This document shows, one piece after another, positions 1 to 5,125 of a DNA stretch of 8,770 bases. This DNA comes from Actinomycetales bacterium (lineage in GTDB: Bacteria > Actinomycetota > Actinomycetes > Actinomycetales > Cellulomonadaceae): positions 1 to 8,770 of the forward strand of contig JAAYZM010000410.1 of assembly GCA_012514835.1 (NCBI GenBank), written 5' to 3'. Under the pieces are notes generated by a model. The model ran no database searches. It saw only the letters and a program-made list of their open reading frames with translations, and was not told where the DNA came from. Numbering within the stretch: position 1 is the first letter of the stretch; each line of letters starts with the position of its first letter. A program made the translations under genes and the position numbers.

Positions 1-1
1 G

Positions 2-1444
2 GCCGCCCAGATCCCCACCGGACTCCTGATCGACGGGCAGTGGCGCCCCGCCTCGACCGGCGCGACGTTCGCCGTCGAGGACCCCGCGACGACGGAGACG
101 ATCCTCGAGGTGGCCGACGCGTCCGACGACGACGCCCGCGCCGCGATGGATGCCGTCGCGGGATCCTTCGAGGCGTGGCGGGCCGTCGCACCGCGCGAGC
201 GCGCCGAGGCGCTGCGCGCCGTGTTCGACCGCATGACGGCGCGCGCCGAGGACCTCGCCGCCGTCGTCACCGCGGAGGGCGGCAAGCCCCTCGCCGAGTC
301 GCGCGCCGAGGTCGCCTACGGGGCCGAGTACGTGCGCTGGTACTCCGAGCAGGCCGTGCGCATGGACGGGCTCGCCCGCCGCGCGCCCGCGGGGGCCAAC
401 CACCAGGTCGTCATGCACAAGCCCGTGGGGCCCGCGTACGCGATCACGCCGTGGAACTTCCCCATCGCGATGGCCACGCGCAAGATCGCCCCGGCGCTCG
501 CGGCCGGCTGCCCGATGGTGGTCAAGCCCGCCCAGCTCACCCCGCTCACCACGGCGTTCTTCGCGGAGATCGTGCGCGAGGTCCTCGCCGAGCGCGGTCT
601 GCCCACGGGCGTGCTCGCCGTCGTCCCCTCCTCCTCCGCGCGGCGCGTGAGCGAGCCCATCCTCGCGGACCCACGCCTGCGCAAGCTGTCCTTCACGGGC
701 TCCACCGAGGTGGGGCGCACGCTCCTCAAGAGCGCCGCGGACGGGATCCTGCGCACGTCCATGGAGCTCGGGGGAAACGCCCCGTTCCTCGTGTTCGACG
801 ACGCGGACGTCCCCGCCGCCGTCACCGGCGCGCTCGCCGCCAAGATGCGCAACGCGGGCCAGACGTGCGTCGCGGCCAACCGGTTCCTGGTGCACTCCTC
901 CGTGGCCGAGGAGTTCGCGGCGGGCCTCGTCGCGGCGTTCGAGGGCCTGCGCGTGGGGCACGGCGCGGCCGAGGGCACCACGGTGGGCCCGCTCATCGAG
1001 GCGGCGGCCGTGGACAAGGTCGACGAGCTCGTCACGGCCACCGTGGACGGCGGGGCGCGTGTCCGGCTCGGGGGCTCGCGCCCGGACGGGCCGGGCCACT
1101 TCTACCTGCCCACCGTGCTCACGGGCGTGGCTCCCGACGCCCCCACCGTGACCGAGGAGATCTTCGGCCCCGTCGCGCCGATCGTCACGTTCGACACCGA
1201 GGACGAGGCCGTCGCGCTCGCGAACGCGAGCGAGTTCGGGCTCGTCGCGTACGCCTACACTCGCGACGTGAACCGCACCTTCCGCCTCGCCGAGGCGATC
1301 GACACGGGCATGCTCGGCATCAACCGCGGCATGGTCTCCGACGCGAGCGCGCCCTTCGGCGGCGTGAAGTCCTCCGGGCTCGGGCGCGAGGGCGGCGAGG
1401 CTGGGCTGACCGAGTACCTCGACTCGATCTACCTCGCGATCTAG
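2..1444 (+). CDS. gabD: Succinate-semialdehyde dehydrogenase (NAD(P)+), 5'-partial
   Basis: Oxidises succinate semialdehyde to succinate with NAD(P)+, the last step of GABA degradation, in the cytoplasm. The reading frame is open from base 2, so the start lies outside the window. 480 residues are visible against about 482 in E. coli GabD, and the LIDGQW segment near the N-terminus suggests only about 5-10 are missing. ALDH landmarks in order (visible numbering): ITPWNF 148-153 with N152; cofactor-binding FTGSTEVG 231-238; general base E255 in MELGGN; catalytic C289 in NAGQTCVA; EIFGP 386-390; and the PFGGVKSSGLGREG block near the C-terminus. The 34-residue Glu-Cys spacing is that of classical ALDHs. 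Similarity to E. coli GabD is continuous (RKLSFTGSTE, ELGGNAPF, FDDAD, RNAGQTC). The position two residues after the catalytic Cys is Ala, so the redox-switch cysteine of human SSADH is absent. The stop overlaps the azlC start by one base. Another ALDH specificity cannot be fully excluded. Confidence 0.93.
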   Translation, partial: AAQIPTGLLIDGQWRPASTGATFAVEDPATTETILEVADASDDDARAAMDAVAGSFEAWRAVAPRERAEALRAVFDRMTARAEDLAAVVTAEGGKPLAESRAEVAYGAEYVRWYSEQAVRMDGLARRAPAGANHQVVMHKPVGPAYAITPWNFPIAMATRKIAPALAAGCPMVVKPAQLTPLTTAFFAEIVREVLAERGLPTGVLAVVPSSSARRVSEPILADPRLRKLSFTGSTEVGRTLLKSAADGILRTSMELGGNAPFLVFDDADVPAAVTGALAAKMRNAGQTCVAANRFLVHSSVAEEFAAGLVAAFEGLRVGHGAAEGTTVGPLIEAAAVDKVDELVTATVDGGARVRLGGSRPDGPGHFYLPTVLTGVAPDAPTVTEEIFGPVAPIVTFDTEDEAVALANASEFGLVAYAYTRDVNRTFRLAEAIDTGMLGINRGMVSDASAPFGGVKSSGLGREGGEAGLTEYLDSIYLAI

Positions 1445-2202
1445 TGGCGGCGGCGGTCTCGAGCGCCGTGCGGCTCGCACGGCGCGAAGCTCTCGGCGTG
1501 TCCGTCGCGACAGGCCTGTACGGCATCTCCTTCGGCGCGCTGTCCGTCGCCGCGGGGCTCTCCGTGCTCCAGACCGTGGTGCTGAGCCTCATCATGTTCT
1601 CCGGCGGCTCGCAGTTCGCGTTCGTGGGCGTGATCGCCGCGGGAGGCGGCGGGCCCGCCGCGGTGGCGACAGGGGCTCTCGTGGGCGTGCGCAACGCGCT
1701 CTACGGTGCGCGGATGGCGCCCCTGCTGGGGCTGCACGGCTGGCGACGGCTGCTTGCCGCTCAGGTGACGATCGACGAGTCCACGGCCGACGCGACGGCT
1801 CAGGAGCAGCCCCGCGCCGTGCGCGAGGGGTTCTGGTGGACCGGCGTCGGGATCTACGTGCTGTGGAACTCCTTCGTGACGCTCGGCGCCTTCGCCGGGA
1901 ACGCGCTCGGTGACCCGCGCACGTGGGGCCTCGACGCCGCCGCGGCCGCCGCGTTCCTCGGGCTCGTGTGGGCACGCCTCGCGGACCCCGTGGCGCGCTG
2001 GGTGGGCGTGGGGGCCGCCGTCGTCGCCCTCGCCCTGACGCCCGTGCTGCCCGCGGGGCTGCCCGTGCTCGCCGCCGCCGCGGTCGCGGTGGTGGTCGGG
2101 TGGTGGCGGCCCGGGAGCGACGGTCCCGGCGGCGACGGGACAGGCGGCGAGGGGGCCGACGGCGAGTCGCTCGTGCCCGACGACGAGAGGGCGGGGCAAT
2201 GA
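1444..2202 (+). CDS. azlC: AzlC family branched-chain amino acid exporter, large subunit
   Basis: Large membrane subunit of the AzlCD transporter, which exports branched-chain amino acids and analogues in characterised relatives. The 252-residue product has the family signature FSGGSQFAFVG (residues 52-62), the RNALYGARMAP loop (83-93) and a DES motif (111-113). Hydrophobic segments lie at roughly 18-40, 41-65, 70-90, 131-152, 165-180 and 186-222. The start is placed at the GTG whose G is the last base of the gabD TAG stop; GTG at 1468 is the next in-frame alternative. No clear Shine-Dalgarno precedes it, so translational coupling to gabD is likely. The frame stays open far upstream through gabD, but that part translates as arginine-rich out-of-frame sequence and is not coding. 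The last 30 residues are a hydrophilic Gly/Asp-rich tail beyond the usual membrane core. It overlaps azlD by 4 nt (ATGA). Confidence 0.9.
   Translation: MAAAVSSAVRLARREALGVSVATGLYGISFGALSVAAGLSVLQTVVLSLIMFSGGSQFAFVGVIAAGGGGPAAVATGALVGVRNALYGARMAPLLGLHGWRRLLAAQVTIDESTADATAQEQPRAVREGFWWTGVGIYVLWNSFVTLGAFAGNALGDPRTWGLDAAAAAAFLGLVWARLADPVARWVGVGAAVVALALTPVLPAGLPVLAAAAVAVVVGWWRPGSDGPGGDGTGGEGADGESLVPDDERAGQ
2185..2190 (+). promoter_or_regulatory. Ribosome binding site of azlD
   Basis: GAGAGG lies 8 nt upstream of the ATG at 2199, inside the 3' end of azlC. It is one of the few good Shine-Dalgarno matches in the window. It fixes the azlD start at the ATGA overlap rather than at upstream in-frame codons. 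Confidence 0.6.
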
Positions 2203-2525
2203 GCCCCGACGTGCTGATGTGGCTCGCGATCGTCGCGGGCGGACTCGCGGTGTACGCGATCAAGCTCGTGGGGCACCTGCTGCCCGAGCACTGGCTCGCC
2301 GAACCGCGCGTGGCCCGCACCGCGGCGCTCGTCACGGTCGCGCTGCTGTCCGCGCTCGTCGCGATCCAGACCTTCGCGTCGGGCCAGGGGCTCACCGTCG
2401 ACGCGCGGCTGCCCGCCCTCGTGGTGGCCGCGATCGCCCTCGCGCTGCGCGCGCCCTTCCTCGTGGTCGTCGTGCTCGGCGCCGCCGTCGCGGCGGGGGT
2501 GCGCGCCCTCGGCTGGATGGCCTGA
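2199..2525 (+). CDS. azlD: AzlD family branched-chain amino acid exporter, small subunit
   Basis: Small hydrophobic partner of AzlC; the two proteins together form the exporter in characterised members. The product has 108 residues, the normal size for AzlD. It shows about four hydrophobic stretches at roughly 5-27, 42-60, 70-84 and 86-104. The segment around LVGHLLPEHWL (23-33) resembles the family's conserved region after the first membrane helix. The ATG at 2199 overlaps the azlC stop as ATGA and has a GAGAGG Shine-Dalgarno 8 nt upstream. The frame is open further upstream inside azlC, but that sequence is arginine-rich shadow. Identification rests on size, hydrophobicity and the adjacent AzlC; the pairing makes it firm. 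It is the last gene of the gabD-azlC-azlD run; a 131-nt gap follows. Confidence 0.87.
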   Translation: MSPDVLMWLAIVAGGLAVYAIKLVGHLLPEHWLAEPRVARTAALVTVALLSALVAIQTFASGQGLTVDARLPALVVAAIALALRAPFLVVVVLGAAVAAGVRALGWMA

Positions 2526-2570
2526 CCGGGGCCAGGAACCGCGAGGCGGGGTGACGCGTTGAGCCGTCGC

Positions 2571-2591
2571 GGACGTCGTCGTCGGACGTCC
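2571..2591. repeat. Perfect 7-bp inverted repeat (dyad/hairpin) between azlD and the UPF0114 gene
   Basis: GGACGTC (2571-2577) and GACGTCC (2585-2591) form a perfect 7-bp stem with a 7-nt loop. Each arm contains the palindrome GACGTC. No T-run follows, so it is not a canonical intrinsic terminator. It ends 12 nt before the TACCCT box at 2604 and covers the place where a -35 element would lie. It could therefore be an operator, a factor-dependent terminator hairpin for azlCD, or chance in GC-rich DNA. Confidence 0.4.
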
Positions 2592-2603
2592 ACCTCGAAT
2601 TGA

Positions 2604-2609
2604 TACCCT
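2604..2609 (+). promoter_or_regulatory. Possible -10 element upstream of the UPF0114 gene
   Basis: TACCCT fits the actinobacterial -10 consensus TAnnnT and sits in the least GC-rich patch of the intergenic region (CGAATTGATACC). A start site about 7 nt downstream would give a leader of roughly 40 nt before the GTG at 2657. No good -35 hexamer is visible 16-18 nt upstream, and the dyad at 2571-2591 occupies that region. Sequence-only guess. Confidence 0.3.
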
Positions 2610-2647
2610 GCGCCGTCCGCGAACGCGGCCAGCTCGAGCACCACCGT

Positions 2648-2651
2648 GGAG
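2648..2651 (+). promoter_or_regulatory. Ribosome binding site of the UPF0114 gene
   Basis: GGAG lies 5 nt before the GTG at 2657. This favours that codon over the in-frame TTG at 2600, whose upstream sequence has no comparable site. The added N-terminal residues from the TTG also do not resemble the family. Confidence 0.5.
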
Positions 2652-2656
2652 AACCC

Positions 2657-3331
2657 GTGTCCGACACCGCCCCCAAGCCGTCGCCGAACCTCGGCTACCT
2701 GATCTTCGCCTCCCGCTGGCTGCAGGTCCCGCTCTACCTCGGGCTGATCGTTGCCCAGGCGCTGTACGTGTGGCAGTTCCTCAAGGAGCTGTGGCACCTC
2801 TTCGAGAGCGTCGTCATGCCGAACGCGCACGTCGCGGACGCCGCGCACGCGGCCGACGGTCTCGCGGAGATCACGGCCGAGGCGCAGATCATGCTCGCCG
2901 TCCTGGGCCTCGTGGACGTCGTCATGATCGCGAACCTGCTGATCATGGTGATCATCGGCGGCTACGAGACGTTCGTCTCGCGCATCCGGCTCGACCAGCA
3001 CCCGGACCAGCCCGAGTGGCTCTCCCACGTCAACGCGAACGTCCTGAAGACCAAGCTCGCGATGTCCATCATCGGCATCTCGTCGATCCACCTGCTGCGC
3101 TCGTTCATCCTCGCGGACCGGCTCGAGAACGACACGCTGCTGTGGCAGACCATCATCCACATCGCGTTCATCCTCTCCGCGATGGCGCTCGCGTGGATCG
3201 ACAAGGTGGGCCAGCGCCCACACCTCGGTCCCGCGGCGCACGGGGCCGCGGCCGCCCCCACCGCTCCCGCCACGGGCGCCGCCACCGAGCCGGTCGAGGG
3301 TCCGGCCCCGGCGGCTACCGTGGTGCCGTGA
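2657..3331 (+). CDS. yqhA: UPF0114 / TIGR00645 (YqhA-like) inner membrane protein
   Basis: Integral membrane protein of the UPF0114 family; no biochemical function is firmly established for the family. The 224 residues match E. coli YqhA in order: ASRWLQVPLYLGL (18-30, YqhA SRWLLAPVYFGL); LVDVVMIANLLIMVIIGGYETFVS (85-108); the loop WLSHVNANVLKTKLAMSIIGISSIHLLRSF (121-150); and IIHIAFILSAMALAWID (166-182). Four membrane helices are expected at about 23-45, 78-103, 133-151 and 164-182. The start is GTG 2657 with GGAG 5 nt upstream. YqhA is 164 residues; the extra length here is partly a 50-60-residue loop after helix 1 and mostly a C-terminal Ala/Pro/Thr-rich tail (about 184-224) that looks disordered. 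The last 4 nt overlap the GNAT start (GTGA). Family assignment is secure; function is unknown. Confidence 0.9.
   Translation: MSDTAPKPSPNLGYLIFASRWLQVPLYLGLIVAQALYVWQFLKELWHLFESVVMPNAHVADAAHAADGLAEITAEAQIMLAVLGLVDVVMIANLLIMVIIGGYETFVSRIRLDQHPDQPEWLSHVNANVLKTKLAMSIIGISSIHLLRSFILADRLENDTLLWQTIIHIAFILSAMALAWIDKVGQRPHLGPAAHGAAAAPTAPATGAATEPVEGPAPAATVVP
3316..3321 (+). promoter_or_regulatory. Possible leaderless -10 element for the GNAT gene
   Basis: TACCGT matches TAnnnT and ends exactly 6 nt before the GTG start at 3328, the spacing expected if transcription begins at the start codon. There is no Shine-Dalgarno in front of this gene, which fits a leaderless transcript. The element lies inside the 3' end of the upstream UPF0114 gene. 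A -35 is at best weak (TCGAGG, 3294-3299). Inferred only. Confidence 0.35.
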
Positions 3332-3849
3332 CCCTCTTCACCGAGCACGCCGACGTCTCCGTCCGCCCCGCGACCCGCGAGGACGCCGCGACGATCGCGC
3401 ACGTCCAGCTCACCGCGTGGCGCTCGACGCACGCGCAGCGCCTGGCGGGTGCGCTCGAGCAGCTCGACGAGTCCGCGTTCGAGCCGGGCTGGGCGGACGC
3501 GATCACGCAGCCGCCCGGACCCGGTCACCGGGTGCTCGTCGCGTGCGCCGGGGCGCGCGTGGTGGGCTTCGCCGCCGTGCGCCCGGCCGCCGAGGGCACG
3601 GGCGAGATCGTCGCGCTCGAGGTGCTCCCGGACGAGCAGCGCTCGGGGCACGGGTCGCGGCTGCTCTCCGCCGCCGTGGACTCGCTGCGCCAGGACGGCG
3701 CCGAGTCGCTCACCGCGTGGGTGCTCGACGGCGACGACGCACGCGAGCGCTTCCTCGGGGGTGCTGGCCTAGGCCCGGACGGCCGGGTGCGCGAGCTCGC
3801 CGCGGGGCACGACACCGTGCACGAGCGGCGCTGGGCCGCCGAGCTCTAG
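3328..3849 (+). CDS. GNAT family N-acetyltransferase
   Basis: Predicted cytoplasmic acetyl-CoA-dependent acyltransferase of the GCN5-related fold; the substrate is not predictable. The 173-residue product begins with a typical GNAT N-terminus (VSVRPATREDAATIAHVQ, about 10-27). It contains the strand IVALEVLP (94-101), followed by the acetyl-CoA pyrophosphate-binding motif Q104-R-S-G107-H-G109 and the helix SRLLSAAVDSL. A motif B-like stretch, DDARERFLGGAGLGPDGR (137-153), lies where many family members have N..A..FY...GF..DG; here the usual Tyr is Leu (143). The GTG start overlaps the upstream TGA by 4 nt (GTGA), and no Shine-Dalgarno is visible. Expression may come from read-through, coupling, or the TACCGT box just upstream. 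The gene converges on the TPR gene with 20 nt between stops. Confidence 0.85.
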   Translation: MTLFTEHADVSVRPATREDAATIAHVQLTAWRSTHAQRLAGALEQLDESAFEPGWADAITQPPGPGHRVLVACAGARVVGFAAVRPAAEGTGEIVALEVLPDEQRSGHGSRLLSAAVDSLRQDGAESLTAWVLDGDDARERFLGGAGLGPDGRVRELAAGHDTVHERRWAAEL

Positions 3850-3878
3850 CCCGCTCGCGCTGCTGTGCTCTAGCCCGC
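3843..3878. repeat. 12-bp direct repeat spanning two convergent stop codons
   Basis: GCTCTAGCCCGC occurs at 3843-3854 and again at 3867-3878, exactly 24 nt apart. The CTAG in the first copy supplies the TAG stop of the plus-strand GNAT gene. The CTAG in the second copy supplies the TAG stop of the minus-strand TPR gene. CTAG is normally rare in GC-rich genomes, so two copies in identical 12-mers suggest a small local duplication, though chance is possible. Confidence 0.5.
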
Positions 3879-3892
3879 GCGGTACAGCGCGA
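3855..3892. terminator. Inverted repeat at a convergent gene junction, possible bidirectional terminator
   Basis: TCGCGCTG (3855-3862) and CAGCGCGA (3885-3892) form a perfect 8-bp stem with a 22-nt loop. It lies between and just inside the ends of the convergent GNAT and TPR genes, where a two-way terminator would be expected. There is no T-tract on either side and the loop is long, so it is a weak candidate. Factor-dependent termination is equally possible. Confidence 0.3.
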
Positions 3893-4316
3893 CGGCCTTG
3901 CGCAGGGCGGCGCGTGCCCGACGGCGGTCCCCTGCGGCGTCGTACGCGAAGCCAAGGTTGAACCAACCCTGCCAGCGTTCCGGCTCGGCCTCGACCTGGG
4001 CCTTGACCGTCTCGAACTGGGCGCTCGCGGCCGCGCGGTCGATGCGCCCGCCGGGTGAGCGGGGAAGGGTGTCCACCGGGAGCTCGTCCGTGGCGGCGAG
4101 CTCGTCGGCGAGCCGCTGGACCCGCGTCGCGAGCAGCCACTCGGCCACGATGTACCACAGCACGAGCAGCGGGAGGATCCCGAAGGCGAGCCCGAGCACG
4201 ATCCCGACGGGCTCCCCCATGCCGAGGAGCGCAATGACGCGCGTGAGGACGAGCCACACGTAGACGCCCATGAGCGCCGTGAGGACGAGGGCCGGGACGA
4301 GCCCGCGACGCACCAC
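3870..4316 (-). CDS. Small membrane-anchored tetratricopeptide-repeat protein
   Basis: Hypothetical 148-residue protein. The N-terminal half has two strongly hydrophobic segments, about 6-32 and 37-64, separated by a short GMGEP turn. A charged region (65-95) follows. The C-terminus (about 114-145) fits one TPR unit: W115, W118-F-N-L-G-F-A-Y-D, then G129-D and an Arg/Ala-rich second helix ending AVALY. One repeat could not form a TPR superhelix alone, so self-association or docking to a partner is possible. With both membrane segments crossing, the two ends lie on the same side, presumably cytoplasmic. The start is the first of two adjacent GTG codons, 3 nt after the dapB stop, with no clear Shine-Dalgarno. 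It is very probably cotranscribed and coupled with dapB. Small TPR proteins are often seen next to dapB in related actinobacteria; no role is established. Confidence 0.78.
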   Translation of the reverse strand: MVRRGLVPALVLTALMGVYVWLVLTRVIALLGMGEPVGIVLGLAFGILPLLVLWYIVAEWLLATRVQRLADELAATDELPVDTLPRSPGGRIDRAAASAQFETVKAQVEAEPERWQGWFNLGFAYDAAGDRRRARAALRKAVALYRAG

Positions 4317-4319
4317 CGC

Positions 4320-5087
4320 TCAGCCCAGGCCGAGGAGGTGCTCGAGGCCCACGGTGAGCCCGGGCCGCGCGCCCACCTCGCGCACGGCGAGCAGGACGCC
4401 CGGCATGAAGCTCGTGCGGTCGAGCGAGTCATGGCGCAGCGTGAGCATCTCCCCGGGGTTGCCGAGCAGGATCTCCTCGTGCGCCACGAGGCCCCGCAAC
4501 CGCACGGAGTGCACGGGGATGCCGTCCACGGTGGCGCCGCGCGCTCCGTCGAGCGCCTGGCTCGTCGCGTCCGGCAACGGCGGGCTACCCGCGGCGGCCC
4601 GGGCGGCCGCGATCCCCGCGGCGGTGTGCCGCGCCGTCCCGGAGGGGGCGTCGACCTTGTCGGGGTGGTGCAGCTCGATCACCTCGACCGACTCGAACCA
4701 CGGGGCGGCCTTCGCGGCGAAGGCCATCGCGAGGACGGCACCGATCGCGAAGTTCGGGGCGACGACGACGCCCACCGGGTGCCCGGCGTGCTCGGCCTCG
4801 TGCGTGTGCTCGCGCACGCGGGCGAGCGAGTCCTCGGTCCAGCCCGTGGTGCCGACCACGGCGTGGATCCCGAGGTCCACGAGCGCATGCACGTTCGCCT
4901 CGGTCGAGTCCGGGACCGTGAAGTCGACGGCGACCTGGGCCCCGGCCTGCGCGAGCCCGGCGAGGTCGTCCCCCGCGTCGAGCGCGGCGACGAGCTCGAG
5001 GTCCGGCGCGGCGTTCACGGCGTCCACGACGGTGGCTCCCATGCGTCCTGCGGCTCCCAGGACGGCGACCTTCAGCGCGTTCTCCAC
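4320..5087 (-). CDS. dapB: 4-hydroxy-tetrahydrodipicolinate reductase
   Basis: Cytoplasmic NAD(P)H-dependent reductase that converts 4-hydroxy-tetrahydrodipicolinate to tetrahydrodipicolinate in the diaminopimelate/lysine pathway, which feeds peptidoglycan. The 255-residue length is normal. It shows the Rossmann loop GAAGRMG (11-17), DFTVPDST (55-62), VVGTTGW (77-83), APNFAIGAV (110-118) and the active-site block ELHHPDKVDAPSGTA. In that block H140 and K144 correspond to E. coli H159 and K163, and S149-G150-T151 bind substrate. The GTG start at 5087 gives MENALKVAVLG. A CTG at 5075 would give the more typical short N-terminus (MKVAVLG-like) and has GGAG 6 nt upstream, so the exact start is open. 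TAGGCT 8 nt upstream of the GTG is a plausible -10 box. It is the first gene of a dapB-TPR pair and lies near pnp and M16, as commonly seen in actinobacteria. Confidence 0.95.
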   Translation of the reverse strand: MENALKVAVLGAAGRMGATVVDAVNAAPDLELVAALDAGDDLAGLAQAGAQVAVDFTVPDSTEANVHALVDLGIHAVVGTTGWTEDSLARVREHTHEAEHAGHPVGVVVAPNFAIGAVLAMAFAAKAAPWFESVEVIELHHPDKVDAPSGTARHTAAGIAAARAAAGSPPLPDATSQALDGARGATVDGIPVHSVRLRGLVAHEEILLGNPGEMLTLRHDSLDRTSFMPGVLLAVREVGARPGLTVGLEHLLGLG

Positions 5088-5095
5088 GGTCGGTG

Positions 5096-5101
5096 AGCCT
5101 A
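5096..5101 (-). promoter_or_regulatory. Possible -10 element of dapB
   Basis: On the minus strand TAGGCT fits TAnnnT and ends 8 nt before the dapB GTG at 5087, which would give a leaderless or near-leaderless transcript. No convincing -35 is visible. It sits in a 38-nt divergent intergenic region, so any -35 contacts would fall at the start of the neighbouring plus-strand gene. Confidence 0.35.
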
Positions 5102-5112
5102 CCCCGGCGTGC

Positions 5113-5118
5113 CACCAT
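5113..5118 (+). promoter_or_regulatory. Possible leaderless -10 element of the membrane protein gene
   Basis: CACCAT differs from TAnnnT only at the first base and ends 7 nt before the ATG at 5126. The flanking GGG matches the box upstream of the AraC gene (CACGATGGG). The -35 position would overlap the dapB leader. Weak evidence taken alone; the recurrence across genes is what makes it worth noting. Confidence 0.28.
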
Positions 5119-5125
5119 GGGAGCC

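Noticed and set aside
40..1443. Long plus-strand reading frame running through gabD in another frame and into azlC, which would give a 720-residue fusion
   Set aside because: The upstream part is arginine-rich low-complexity translation characteristic of out-of-frame GC-rich DNA, while the gabD frame carries all ALDH motifs. Only the part from GTG 1444 is a recognisable protein.
2518..2534. Short inverted repeat TGGCC/GGCCA at the end of azlD, considered as a terminator
   Set aside because: Only a 5-bp stem with no T-run; such repeats are common by chance in this base composition.
1592..3241. Minus-strand open frame of about 549 codons opposite azlC, azlD and the UPF0114 gene
   Set aside because: Composition is His/Asp/Arg-biased with no motif; the opposite strand holds clear AzlC, AzlD and YqhA matches.
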